DNA of 33,906 nt from Spirochaetota bacterium (GTDB taxonomy: Bacteria; Spirochaetota; Brachyspiria; Brachyspirales; JACRPF01). The translations under genes were made by a program, and so were the position numbers. Positions within the stretch are counted from its first letter, which is position 1. The number at the start of each line of letters is the position of its first letter. Location: assembly GCA_038043445.1 (NCBI GenBank), contig JBBTBY010000026.1:1-33906 (forward strand), given 5' to 3'. The notes beneath the pieces are model-generated. The model was not told the DNA's origin. It did not search any database and was given only the letters and a program-made list of their open reading frames with translations. This document shows positions 7,577 to 15,368 of this stretch, in pieces.

Positions 7577-8569
7577 CTACGGGCGATGGAGCGCCGAGAT
7601 CCCCAATAGCGAGCGCACTTCATCGAGCGTCTTTTCCGATATCTCCGCGGCACGCTTCCTGCCGGTCTCGAGCACGTCCGAAATGTAATCGGGTTTCTTT
7701 GAGTACTCGGCTATCCGTTCGCGGACGGGCGCGAGCGCCGCGTTCATATGCTTCGCGAGTATCTTCTTGCAGTCTACGCAGCCGATGCCGGCAGATCGGC
7801 ATTGCTTCGCGCATTCCTCGCGTTCCGCGTCCGGTGTAAAGAATTTATGAAGGCTGTAGACATTGCAGACGTCGGGGTTGCCCGAGTCCGTACGCCGCTT
7901 GCGGTTCACGTCGGTGACCGCGGCGAGGAGAAGCTTTTCCGTCTCCTCCGGCGTTGCGCGGAGCGGTATGTGATTATTGAGCGACTTGCTCATCTTCCGC
8001 TCGCCGTCAAGGCCGATGATGCGCTTTGCCTCGGAGAGTATCGTCCTTGGCTCCTTGAAGTACTCGCCGAAACGCGCGTTGAATTTCCGCACTATCATGC
8101 GCGTGAGTTCGAGATGCTGTACCTGGTCTTCGCCCACCGGCACCGCATCGGGATGATAGAGGAGGATATCCGCCGCCATGAGTACGGGATAATCGAAAAG
8201 TCCGACATTGATCTCCTCATGCTGCGCGGACTTGTCCTTGAACTGCGTCATGCGCTCAAGCTCGGCCATGGGTGTGACCGTGTTGAATATCCAGGTGAGT
8301 TCGGTGTGCGCGCGCACTTCCGACTGCACGTAGATGATGCACTTCTCAGGGTCAAGTCCTGAAGCGAGATATTCCACCGCGGCGGCGTGAATTCGCGAGC
8401 GCATCGCCTTCGGGTCGTAGGGTATCGTTATCGCGTGATAGTCGACGATGAAGAAGAAACCGAAATAATCATCGAGGAGCGATACCCAGTTCTTTATCGC
8501 GCCCAGATAATTGCCGATGTGAAGGTCCCCCGTCGGCTGTATGCCGCTTAACATTATCTTCTGTGCCAT
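7577..8569 (-). CDS. trpS: Tryptophan--tRNA ligase
   Basis: A 330-residue class I aminoacyl-tRNA synthetase of normal TrpRS length. It begins MAQKIMLSGIQPTGDLHIGN, with the HIGN nucleotide-binding motif at residues 17-20 and the KMSKS loop in GERKMSKSLNNHIPL (about 214-228). VGEDQVQHLELTR (about 146-158) is the usual TrpRS signature. It charges tRNA-Trp with tryptophan in the cytosol. An AAGGA ribosome site lies 6 nt before the ATG. The gene starts 15 nt after the murB-like gene and is the last member of the murC-murB-trpS unit, so its expression is tied to cell-wall genes. Confidence 0.97.
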   Translation of the reverse strand: MAQKIMLSGIQPTGDLHIGNYLGAIKNWVSLLDDYFGFFFIVDYHAITIPYDPKAMRSRIHAAAVEYLASGLDPEKCIIYVQSEVRAHTELTWIFNTVTPMAELERMTQFKDKSAQHEEINVGLFDYPVLMAADILLYHPDAVPVGEDQVQHLELTRMIVRKFNARFGEYFKEPRTILSEAKRIIGLDGERKMSKSLNNHIPLRATPEETEKLLLAAVTDVNRKRRTDSGNPDVCNVYSLHKFFTPDAEREECAKQCRSAGIGCVDCKKILAKHMNAALAPVRERIAEYSKKPDYISDVLETGRKRAAEISEKTLDEVRSLLGISALHRP

Positions 8570-8584
8570 ATCCGTTCCTTCCGG

Positions 8585-9496
8585 CTATACGCCGAATTCG
8601 CCGAGCAGAAGCAGATTGAGATTGAGCTCGGCATTGTAATGCTGATAGACGAGTTTCTGTGTTTCCACGATGAGCCGGTACACATCATCGGCGGTGGCCG
8701 TGCCGCTCGAAACGATGTAATTGGGGAATTGCTTATACCACTTCGCGCCGTTGATGACGAGGTTCGCCGCGCCGACACGCTCGATCATCTTGTACGCCTT
8801 GTTCCCCGGCGGGTCCTTGAAGATGAGCCCGCTCGAACGCGACGACGGCTGCAGAATGCCCCGGATATATCGATACTTTTCCGTCGTGGTCTGAATATTA
8901 TCCTCGGTGGACGCCTCAAGCTGCATCGTCACGCCGATGACCACCGAGCCCCCGAGGTCGCTCTCTCGTTCACCGAAGCGTATCTCGGACGTCATGCGCT
9001 CCTCGATAGTGCCGTCGGGGGCTATCGAGCGCACGCGGGTGATGATATCCGAGAACGATATGCCGAAGCAGGTGGCGTTCTTCGCCGTTGCGCCGCCCAC
9101 CGTACCCGGGAGCGTGCTCGCGAATTCGAGACCGGAAAGTTTCTCCATGCGCGCCCTGCGAGAGAGCACTTCCATGCCCACGCCGCCGCCCGCCGTGCAC
9201 GTATCGCCGGAAAAGCTCATCTCGGTGAACGCGCCCTTCAAGCGAAGCGCTACGCCCTGGAAACCGCGCTCCGATAACAGGATGTTCGTCGCATCGCCGA
9301 GTATCACCGAGGGGATGGACTCAGCACGGAGTATCTCATGCACGGCGAGAAGGTCTTCCTCCGTTGAAACGGTAAGGAGCCTGTCGATGACACCGCCTAC
9401 GCGCAAGGGCGTCATGCTCTTTAATGGAAAGCTTTCCTTCAGTTCCAGACCGCGCTTTTCCGCATAGACGGATAATTGTTTATAGCCCTGATACAA
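8585..9496 (-). CDS. murB: Divergent MurB homologue (UDP-N-acetylenolpyruvoylglucosamine reductase family)
   Basis: A 303-residue protein if started at TTG 9496, which has a GGGAG site 6 nt upstream and overlaps murC by 17 bp. The FAD-binding part is recognisable: MTPLRVGG (28-35), LGDATNILLSERGFQGV (66-82; usually GGGSN) and LPGTVGGA (129-136). The family reduces the enolpyruvyl ether made by MurA, giving UDP-MurNAc, the substrate of MurC. Odd: at the expected positions of the proton-donating Ser, the Tyr of YRxS and the C-terminal Glu, I read Leu224 (SSGLIFKDP), Glu176 (FGERESDL) and Asn294 (LNLNLLLLGE). Context next to murC supports MurB, but the active site looks altered, so it may be inactive or use different chemistry. 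Residue equivalences are by eye. Confidence 0.8.
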   Translation of the reverse strand: MYQGYKQLSVYAEKRGLELKESFPLKSMTPLRVGGVIDRLLTVSTEEDLLAVHEILRAESIPSVILGDATNILLSERGFQGVALRLKGAFTEMSFSGDTCTAGGGVGMEVLSRRARMEKLSGLEFASTLPGTVGGATAKNATCFGISFSDIITRVRSIAPDGTIEERMTSEIRFGERESDLGGSVVIGVTMQLEASTEDNIQTTTEKYRYIRGILQPSSRSSGLIFKDPPGNKAYKMIERVGAANLVINGAKWYKQFPNYIVSSGTATADDVYRLIVETQKLVYQHYNAELNLNLLLLGEFGV

Positions 9497-10838
9497 AACG
9501 CTCTCCCGCCTTATATATATCGCCGGCCCCGAGCGTAAGCACCGTATCGCCGTTCTTTGAGGTCTCGTGCATAGCCGACACGACATCATCGCGCGAAGCG
9601 AAACGGACCGAAACACCGTTCTTCACAAGTTCTTTATAAATGAGCTTTCCGTTCACGCCGGACATGGGCTTTTCCCCGGCGGGATAGATATCGGTCACGA
9701 TGACGCTGTCGGCTTTGCCGAACGCCTTGCCGAAATCGCGGTAAAGCGCCGCCGTCCGCGAGTAGCGATGCGGCTGGAACACGACGACAAGCCGCCCGCT
9801 CACCGCCTGCTTGAGCGCTGCAAGCGTCGCCTTTATCTCGGTGGGGTGATGGCCGTAGTCATCGAACACGCGGATATCACCGTCATGCACCAGATTAAGC
9901 CGCCGTCCGACACCGGCGAAGCCCGTAAGCGATCTGCGTATGCGGTCCGGCTTCACCTTGAGCGAGGAAGCAACACCGATGGCGGCAAGCGTGTTGAGTA
10001 TATTATGGTCGCCGAAGAGCGGGATGTGAAATTCACCGATGTCCTTTCCGAAGAGCGTTACGGAGAATTCGCAGCCTGCGCCCGAACGGCGTATCTTCGT
10101 CGCGGCAATATCGAATTCCTTGTCGAAGCCGTAGCGGTAATAACGCTTATTGACATGCGCCGCCATTTTCCTGACGGCCTTGTCCTCGAAGCAGAGGAAC
10201 GCCGAGCCGTAGAACGGCACGGAATTGACGAATTCGGTGAACGCGGCGGCGAGCGCCGTTTCGGTCTTGTAATGGTCGAGGTGGTCATTATCGATATTGG
10301 TCACCACCGCGATGACCGGCGAGAGGCGCAGGAAGGAGCCGTCGCTCTCATCCGCCTCGCAGACGAGATATCTGCCGGTGCCGAAATTCGCATTGGAATT
10401 GATATTGAAATATTTCCCGCCGATGACCGAGGTGGGCTTCAGTCCCGCGTCGGTGAGGAGATGGCTTACGAGCGATGTCGTCGTGGTCTTGCCGTGCGTG
10501 CCGGAAATGGCAATGCCGTAGCGAAGGCGCATCAATTCGGCGAGCATTTCCGAGCGGTGTATTATCACGATGCCCCGTTTTCTCGCTTCCGCTATCTCGG
10601 GATTGTCGGGGCGTATCGCCGAGGAGGTGACGACGAGCGCCACATCGGGCATGACGTTCGCCCGTGCGTGGCCTTCGAAGACATGCGCGCCTTTTCGCGC
10701 GAGCGCATCGCTCACGTCGCCGCGATGGAGGTCGCTCCCGCTCACTTTGTATCCCATCGAAAGGAGTATGCGTGCAATGCCGCTCATGCCGATGCCGCCG
10801 ATGCCGATGAAATGTATCTTCTGTTTTTCTGCGAACAT
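9480..10838 (-). CDS. murC: UDP-N-acetylmuramate--L-alanine ligase
   Basis: A 452-residue Mur ligase that adds L-alanine to UDP-MurNAc in the cytosol with ATP. Start ATG 10838 gives MFAEKQKIHFIGIGGIGMSG, with the Rossmann-like UDP-binding loop at residues 11-19; a GGAG site lies 6 nt upstream. The ATP loop is ISGTHGKTTTTSLV (about 112-125), the central domain has EADESDGSF (about 165-173) and VVTNIDNDHLDHY, and the C-terminal domain has DDYGHHPTEIKATL and VVFQPHRYSRT, all MurC signatures. It is first in the murC-murB-trpS unit. The 3' end overlaps the TTG start of the murB-like gene, suggesting coupled translation. Fifteen further codons upstream are rejected because they lack a ribosome site. 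Confidence 0.96.
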   Translation of the reverse strand: MFAEKQKIHFIGIGGIGMSGIARILLSMGYKVSGSDLHRGDVSDALARKGAHVFEGHARANVMPDVALVVTSSAIRPDNPEIAEARKRGIVIIHRSEMLAELMRLRYGIAISGTHGKTTTTSLVSHLLTDAGLKPTSVIGGKYFNINSNANFGTGRYLVCEADESDGSFLRLSPVIAVVTNIDNDHLDHYKTETALAAAFTEFVNSVPFYGSAFLCFEDKAVRKMAAHVNKRYYRYGFDKEFDIAATKIRRSGAGCEFSVTLFGKDIGEFHIPLFGDHNILNTLAAIGVASSLKVKPDRIRRSLTGFAGVGRRLNLVHDGDIRVFDDYGHHPTEIKATLAALKQAVSGRLVVVFQPHRYSRTAALYRDFGKAFGKADSVIVTDIYPAGEKPMSGVNGKLIYKELVKNGVSVRFASRDDVVSAMHETSKNGDTVLTLGAGDIYKAGERFVSGL

Positions 10839-10872
10839 GAGCGCTCCGAGTGCATGCTGATAATGTCTGCGT

Positions 10873-10900
10873 ATTATATCCAAGTAAGCTGTTTTGGCAA
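10873..10900 (-). promoter_or_regulatory. Promoter of the murC-murB-trpS unit
   Basis: On the minus strand TTGCCA (10895-10900) and TATAAT (10873-10878) are spaced 16 bp. Predicted start is near 10866, about 28 nt before the murC ATG at 10838. Confidence 0.65.
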
Positions 10901-10956
10901 GGCGACGGCACTTCGATATCGATGCACATGTGCTTGCACAAAGAGCCCCGAATTAA

Positions 10957-11110
10957 CACGTAAGAAAAGAAAACCACTGAGGGCACAGAGAACATAAGAG
11001 AATGCGATGAAAATACATGGAGGATAATGCAGAGCAGACATTGCCTTTCGGGTAAAAAAGATCAAGTCATTTTTGTTTTCTCAACCTTTTCTCCGTGACG
11101 CTCCTTACGT
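10957..11110. repeat. Inverted-repeat relic of the CCACTGAGG family
   Basis: The left part contains CACGTAA and AACCACTGAGGGCACAGAG; the right part contains TTTTCTCCGTGACGCTC and TTACGTG in the opposite sense, so the outer 7 bp are perfectly inverted and the inner arms imperfectly so. Related to the repeat phrases at 7354-7435. The 378-bp gap 10839-11216 holds the murC promoter, this relic and the promoter at 11135; I see no gene in it. Confidence 0.45.
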
Positions 11111-11134
11111 GATCTTTTGGGCTTGCACATTCAC

Positions 11135-11163
11135 TTGACCGGACCCTGCTGATATCGTATAAT
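11135..11163 (+). promoter_or_regulatory. Strong promoter of the 11217-14347 envelope operon
   Basis: TTGACC (11135-11140) and a perfect TATAAT (11158-11163) are spaced exactly 17 bp. Predicted start is near 11170, about 47 nt before the first ATG at 11217, which has a GGGGAA ribosome site. Confidence 0.78.
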
Positions 11164-11216
11164 GAATCATCGATCACGGCAGCGATGTTGCACTGCCGGT
11201 ACGAACGGGGAATGTC

Positions 11217-11807
11217 ATGCGAATTCGCGCTTCAATCATCGTCATTCTTTGCGCCCTTTCGACCATGCTGCATGCCGGGTTCGGTATCGGGGCGAAGATG
11301 CCCCTTTCGTTCGGGCTCAATCTCGCCGGTGCGCGCGGCGTATGGGTCGGTGCGGCATACGGGTGCGGCTTCACCGCGGAAGCGACCTTCGGCACCGAGG
11401 CGGGAGCGTTCGGATTGGAAGCCTATGGTCTCTTTGCCGGCGATCGCTATTTCCTCCCCGTCGATCGATACACCGCCGGGGCGTATCTCTTCGAGATAGG
11501 CATTCACTACGGCATCGATCTCAAATTCCATTTCGGCAAGAGTTACTATTTCGGTTTCGGGCCCATGCTCATGTACACGCTTCTGGGGAATACCGGCGAT
11601 GCAACCATGACATCGCCATTGCCTCCCGAATCCATCGGCCACGATTTCGGCGCCGCCGTCTTTACCGGCTATTCATTCTACGTGAACGAGAATCTCGCCT
11701 TCCCCGTTGAATTCAGGACGATAATGAATATCTCGGCAATGACCGCCGGGGCGGTGCCGTTCCTGTTCCAAGTAAGCGTCGGCGTTACCATACGCCTGGC
11801 GAAATAG
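11217..11807 (+). CDS. Putative outer-membrane beta-barrel protein
   Basis: A 196-residue exported protein. Residues 1-21 (MRIRASIIVILCALSTMLHA) form a signal peptide with an AxA-like HAG cleavage region. The rest is rich in Gly, Tyr, Phe and alternating hydrophobic residues (VWVGAAYGCGFTAEATFG, YFGFGPMLMYTLLGNTG, LFQVSVGVTIRLAK), as in small eight-strand outer-membrane barrels, and contains no helix-like stretch. I recognise no specific family. It is first in a four-gene unit of exported proteins, with a strong promoter upstream and 10 nt before the next ATG. Ends in K rather than the aromatic residue common in barrels, so the barrel assignment is probable rather than certain. Confidence 0.62.
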   Translation: MRIRASIIVILCALSTMLHAGFGIGAKMPLSFGLNLAGARGVWVGAAYGCGFTAEATFGTEAGAFGLEAYGLFAGDRYFLPVDRYTAGAYLFEIGIHYGIDLKFHFGKSYYFGFGPMLMYTLLGNTGDATMTSPLPPESIGHDFGAAVFTGYSFYVNENLAFPVEFRTIMNISAMTAGAVPFLFQVSVGVTIRLAK

Positions 11808-11817
11808 GGGGTTGTCT

Positions 11818-12840
11818 ATGAAACGATGTATGTTCATCGTAATGCTCGCGCTGGCCCTCGTCGGCATTTCATGCCTGCGTACCGACAATCCGTTCGCCCC
11901 GAACGGGACATCGCTTATGAAATATGGGCGAGGCCAATACATTTTCATGTCCACTTTTTCGAACGTATATCGCTGGGACTTGGCGACCGGCAATAATGTG
12001 AAAGGGGTTCTTACTACCAACGGATATGAATTCATCAGCCTTAATGTACAAGTATCAAAGGACGAAAGATATTTTTATACACTTGCACAAAAAACCGCGG
12101 CTGGATATATCGATCTGTATCGCTACAATATAGATGGTACCGGTGAGGAATTGATCCTCGCCGGCAGTGCTGCTTCCACTCCGAACCTTGTGTACCCATG
12201 CCCGAACGGCGATCTCATTATAAAAGAGATTACCGGTGTCAACTCCGAGACCATCGTCATCAATCCCTACTATGCCACAAAGCGCGACCTGATAGGCAGC
12301 AATATAAACGTGAGCGTTCCGCTTGCCGGCAAAGCCGCTTTTTACTATTCCACGAACATGGTCGGGAGCGGTCCGTATACCAATACCTATACGATAAAAA
12401 AATACGACCTTGCCGCGAAAACGACGGCAACAATAGCGACGATGGTGCTTGAGTTTTCAGCACCGCCGAACCCCGTATTTTCCATCGGCCCGTCACCGGA
12501 CGGCGATAAACTCCTCATCATCACGCAGACGAACAGTGCGAATTTTCTCGCGTATATGCTCGATGTGCGATCCGGCGCAGCGCCGGCCCTCATCGGATCG
12601 ATAACGAATTCCGTTTCCATCGGCTGGTCGCCGTATGCATCCCCTTTATATATGATAATGAGCGCAGGCGGGTATGAGATAGGACGCATATCGACAGCGA
12701 ATGCCGCCCTGACGAAGACGAAAGAATTCACGCTTGCATACGTCATGATGAAATGGCCGGTTTCAGACGCATTCGGAAAGATGTATCTCGTCAATACCAA
12801 TCTCGCCGCGCTCGGTGCAGCAGAAAGCATGATCGATTGA
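11818..12840 (+). CDS. Lipoprotein, probable beta-propeller
   Basis: A 340-residue protein starting at ATG 11818 behind an AGGGG site (a TTG two codons earlier is less likely). The N terminus MKRCMFIVMLALALVGISC has a hydrophobic core and a relaxed lipobox with Cys at residue 19, suggesting a lipid-anchored periplasmic protein. The mature part shows repeated blades of about 45 residues of the WD40-like/PD40 style: YRWDLATGN, YFYTLAQK...DLYRYNIDGTGEE, FSIGPSPDGDKLLIITQ and AYMLDVRSG. TolB-like propellers bind partner proteins in the periplasm; the partner here is unknown. No catalytic residues recognised. Confidence 0.62.
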   Translation: MKRCMFIVMLALALVGISCLRTDNPFAPNGTSLMKYGRGQYIFMSTFSNVYRWDLATGNNVKGVLTTNGYEFISLNVQVSKDERYFYTLAQKTAAGYIDLYRYNIDGTGEELILAGSAASTPNLVYPCPNGDLIIKEITGVNSETIVINPYYATKRDLIGSNINVSVPLAGKAAFYYSTNMVGSGPYTNTYTIKKYDLAAKTTATIATMVLEFSAPPNPVFSIGPSPDGDKLLIITQTNSANFLAYMLDVRSGAAPALIGSITNSVSIGWSPYASPLYMIMSAGGYEIGRISTANAALTKTKEFTLAYVMMKWPVSDAFGKMYLVNTNLAALGAAESMID

Positions 12841-12869
12841 ACGATGATAACGATAGTGAGGATACGGCA

Positions 12870-13691
12870 ATGAGGATACACTTCCTTTTCGCAATACTCG
12901 CGGCCTCCGTACTATCAGCGCGAACGATCGGCTATACTTCCATCGAGCGGACGGAAGGGTTCTCCGAAGCGCAGATCGAGCAGTTGAACGAGCGCATATT
13001 CTCGCGCCTTGTCGATAGCGGTTATATGCTCACGAACATCGGCGCTTTGCCGCGTACGGCTTCCGAAAGCGAAACGGCGAAAGCGTTCGGGAAGGCATAT
13101 GCACTGGATATGCTTTTCGTACAGACATTGATACGGGGCGACACGTATGAATACTCGTACCGCCTCCTCGGGGGCAGGCTCGGCGACCTCATTGCGGAGA
13201 AAACATTCTCCTTCACCGATTTCAGGACGCAATTCCCGTCGGTGCTCTCGGAGATAAAGAAGCGGTTGTCCGTCAATCTTGATCTCGATTTCGAGATGCC
13301 GACGAAAACGACAGCGGGAAAGCTGATGTTCGATACGCCCGATACGAAGACAGCGGCAAAGCTCGTCCTGCCGGAAACGCTTTCCGCCGACGCTTTCCTC
13401 ACGCGCGACGCGGTAACGCTCAACCTTTTTCATTCGGACCGTGTCGATTCCTACGGATGGATGACCGGCGGTTTCGTCTATTCCGCCATGGCGTTCGCTT
13501 TGACGGCCATCGGCCTCGGGGTCTACTACGGGATACGAACGCAGTCGCCGAACAATGACGCGAATGAGAACAACATTCTTCTCCTTGGCGGCTTTACCGC
13601 CGGTTTGGGTGTGTTCAATCTCATCATCGCCATCCCAAGCTTTATCGCGTACAATGATACGAACCGTTCGTATCAGTTGGTGCGAAAGTGA
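12870..13691 (+). CDS. Exported protein with LpoB/FlgT-like N-terminal region and two C-terminal membrane segments
   Basis: A 273-residue protein. Start ATG 12870 is preceded by GAGG and gives a signal peptide (MRIHFLFAILAASVLSA); longer upstream frames lack one. Residues 30-135 (EAQIEQLNERIFSRLVDSG, AKAFGKAYALDMLFVQTLIR) have the pattern of LpoB/CsgG-type domains that detect or organise envelope partners, comparable to the protein at 1-573. Two hydrophobic helices follow at about 197-221 and 236-260, joined by an Asn/Asp-rich loop. This resembles uncharacterised spirochaete envelope proteins in layout. Its 3' end overlaps the next gene by 4 bp if that gene starts at GTG. Function unknown. 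Confidence 0.62.
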   Translation: MRIHFLFAILAASVLSARTIGYTSIERTEGFSEAQIEQLNERIFSRLVDSGYMLTNIGALPRTASESETAKAFGKAYALDMLFVQTLIRGDTYEYSYRLLGGRLGDLIAEKTFSFTDFRTQFPSVLSEIKKRLSVNLDLDFEMPTKTTAGKLMFDTPDTKTAAKLVLPETLSADAFLTRDAVTLNLFHSDRVDSYGWMTGGFVYSAMAFALTAIGLGVYYGIRTQSPNNDANENNILLLGGFTAGLGVFNLIIAIPSFIAYNDTNRSYQLVRK

Positions 13692-14347
13692 GCCGCCCGA
13701 TGACACGATACGGCGCTCTCATCCTCGTTCTCCTCGCGGTGTTCGGCTGCGTTACGCCGCCGCGTCTTACCGTCGATGACAGCGGCTTTCTCGCCCGCGG
13801 TACCGTCATCGCCGTTGTGCCGGCTACCGATAATCTGAAAGCGATACTCGCCGCCGATCAGCTCCGCAATTATCTCGTCGTCAACGGCGAATGGAGGCTG
13901 CTCACCAAGACCGTGAGCGAAAAGACCTGCTATGACCGGGAATTCATCATATCCCCCGCAAGCATTGAGACATCCGACGCGTTCACGAACAACACCTTCA
14001 ATGCCGAAGCCGAAATATCAAAGCTCACGTCAGTAAAAGAGGTGCGGTATATCATCACCGTACGCCCGCTATCGGTGACGACCACGTATACGAGGAACAC
14101 GGACAGCCGCGGGCGCTCGACAACAACGGAAACGCTCGCTATCGAGTTCGATGTAAGCATACTCGCATCGCCCTCGGGCACGTCAGTATCGAAGATAAAG
14201 TTGAGCGGGAACGCGACAACGTTCTTCTCCGGCGGCGGCAATCTCTTCCTGAGCGACAAGAATAAAGCGAGCATAGTGGCGATCGACCGTTTCATCCAGA
14301 ACTATGCGCGCCAGGCGGTCGACCTGCAGCGCAATGCTTCCCGCTAA
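13688..14347 (+). CDS. Putative lipoprotein
   Basis: A 219-residue protein from GTG 13688 (GTGA overlap with the previous gene) or 215 from ATG 13700; neither has a strong ribosome site, so coupling is likely. The N terminus (MTRYGALILVLLAVFGC) is a lipoprotein signal with the Cys in AVFGC. The mature part, VIAVVPATDNLKAILAADQL ... VKEVRYIITVRPLSVTTTYT, has alternating strands and a variable Thr/Ser/Arg-rich loop (NTDSRGRSTTTET). The repeated occurrence of a conserved strand-helix-strand pattern suggests another member of the CsgG/LpoB-like group, but weakly. Last gene of the operon; it ends 6 bp from the converging oxidoreductase gene and no terminator hairpin is visible between them. Confidence 0.6.
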   Translation: MSRPMTRYGALILVLLAVFGCVTPPRLTVDDSGFLARGTVIAVVPATDNLKAILAADQLRNYLVVNGEWRLLTKTVSEKTCYDREFIISPASIETSDAFTNNTFNAEAEISKLTSVKEVRYIITVRPLSVTTTYTRNTDSRGRSTTTETLAIEFDVSILASPSGTSVSKIKLSGNATTFFSGGGNLFLSDKNKASIVAIDRFIQNYARQAVDLQRNASR

Positions 14348-14353
14348 CAACGA

Positions 14354-15367
14354 TCAGCGCAGGAATCCCTTCGCGTCGGTGAGATCGATGGTGCTCATCG
14401 CATCGGCGCTTTCTCGCGCCCGAAGCGCTATCGCCGTCGCGTAGAATCCGTCGGCCGCGGATGCTGTCGTATCCCGCTTCCCCTCGGCCATTGCGATGAC
14501 ATCGTCGAATATCTCCCGCGGCGGCGACTGTAATGCTATTTCGCGTTCGCCGGCCGTATCGATACAATAGAGCTTTTCGCCGCGTATCTCGAGAACACCC
14601 TTCGTGCCCGCAATGCGCAGGCGGTCGTCGCCGTGCGACGGCGCATCCTTCGGGCGCAGATAATCCGCCGTTATCGTGACGAACGCCCCTTCATCGGTGG
14701 TGAACTGCATGACGGCGGCGCTCTCAAGCGCCCCGTGTCCGGCATTGCCAACCGTCGTGTGGCGGGCCGTGACGGATGCATAGTTCACACCGGCGACATA
14801 TCGCACGAAGTCGACGGCATGTATCGCCACCCACGGTATCGTACCGCCGTAGGACGCTCGCTCGCGGTAGAACGCCGCGCGCTCACCGAGCTTATACGAT
14901 TTCTGCGCCCCTATGAGTATCGGCGTTCCGACGGCGCCCGTACGTACACGTTCACGCGCGGTGAAGTATGCATTGCTGAAGCGCATGTCGAACATGGGAT
15001 ATATCGGCGTGTGTTCACGCTTCGACAGCTCGAACAGTGATACGAGATCGTCCCATTCGAGGGCGAATGGTTTCTCCAGGAACACCGGGATGTGCTCGCG
15101 GACGCATGTCATGGCTGTTCCGGCGATATGCGAGAATTCCGGATTGACGACGGCGATATCGATACGCTCACACGAAAGACATTCCCCCATCGATGGATAC
15201 CGTTTCGCGTCGGGGTAGGACTTCGCCAAGCGTTCCGCATCCGCCCCATCTGCGATGAGTGCCGACACGCGCATGCGCGCGGCGTTCTCCGGGGACACGC
15301 TCTTGACATAGTGGCAATGCCCGCTCGCACCGACGATCGCTACCCTGAGCATCTTTGTATCCTGCAT
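14354..15367 (-). CDS. Gfo/Idh/MocA-family oxidoreductase
   Basis: A 337-residue NAD(P)-dependent oxidoreductase of the Gfo/Idh/MocA family. The N-terminal Rossmann fold has MLRVAIVGASGHCH (residues 6-19). EKPFALEWDD carries the family's EKP motif with the catalytic Lys, and IHAVDFVRYVAG holds the HxxD-type active-site region. Substrates in the family are mostly sugars, inositols or sugar nucleotides; this one cannot be predicted. The start at 15367 has an excellent GGAGGA site 7 nt upstream, located in the end of the preceding lipoprotein gene, from which it is separated by one base, so the two are co-transcribed. Converges with the operon ending at 14347. Confidence 0.88.
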   Translation of the reverse strand: MQDTKMLRVAIVGASGHCHYVKSVSPENAARMRVSALIADGADAERLAKSYPDAKRYPSMGECLSCERIDIAVVNPEFSHIAGTAMTCVREHIPVFLEKPFALEWDDLVSLFELSKREHTPIYPMFDMRFSNAYFTARERVRTGAVGTPILIGAQKSYKLGERAAFYRERASYGGTIPWVAIHAVDFVRYVAGVNYASVTARHTTVGNAGHGALESAAVMQFTTDEGAFVTITADYLRPKDAPSHGDDRLRIAGTKGVLEIRGEKLYCIDTAGEREIALQSPPREIFDDVIAMAEGKRDTTASAADGFYATAIALRARESADAMSTIDLTDAKGFLR

Positions 15368-15368
15368 A

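Noticed and set aside
9567-10997. Long open frame on the plus strand opposite murC
   Set aside because: It is antisense to a clear murC, has Arg/His/Asp-rich composition typical of a shadow frame and no family resemblance.
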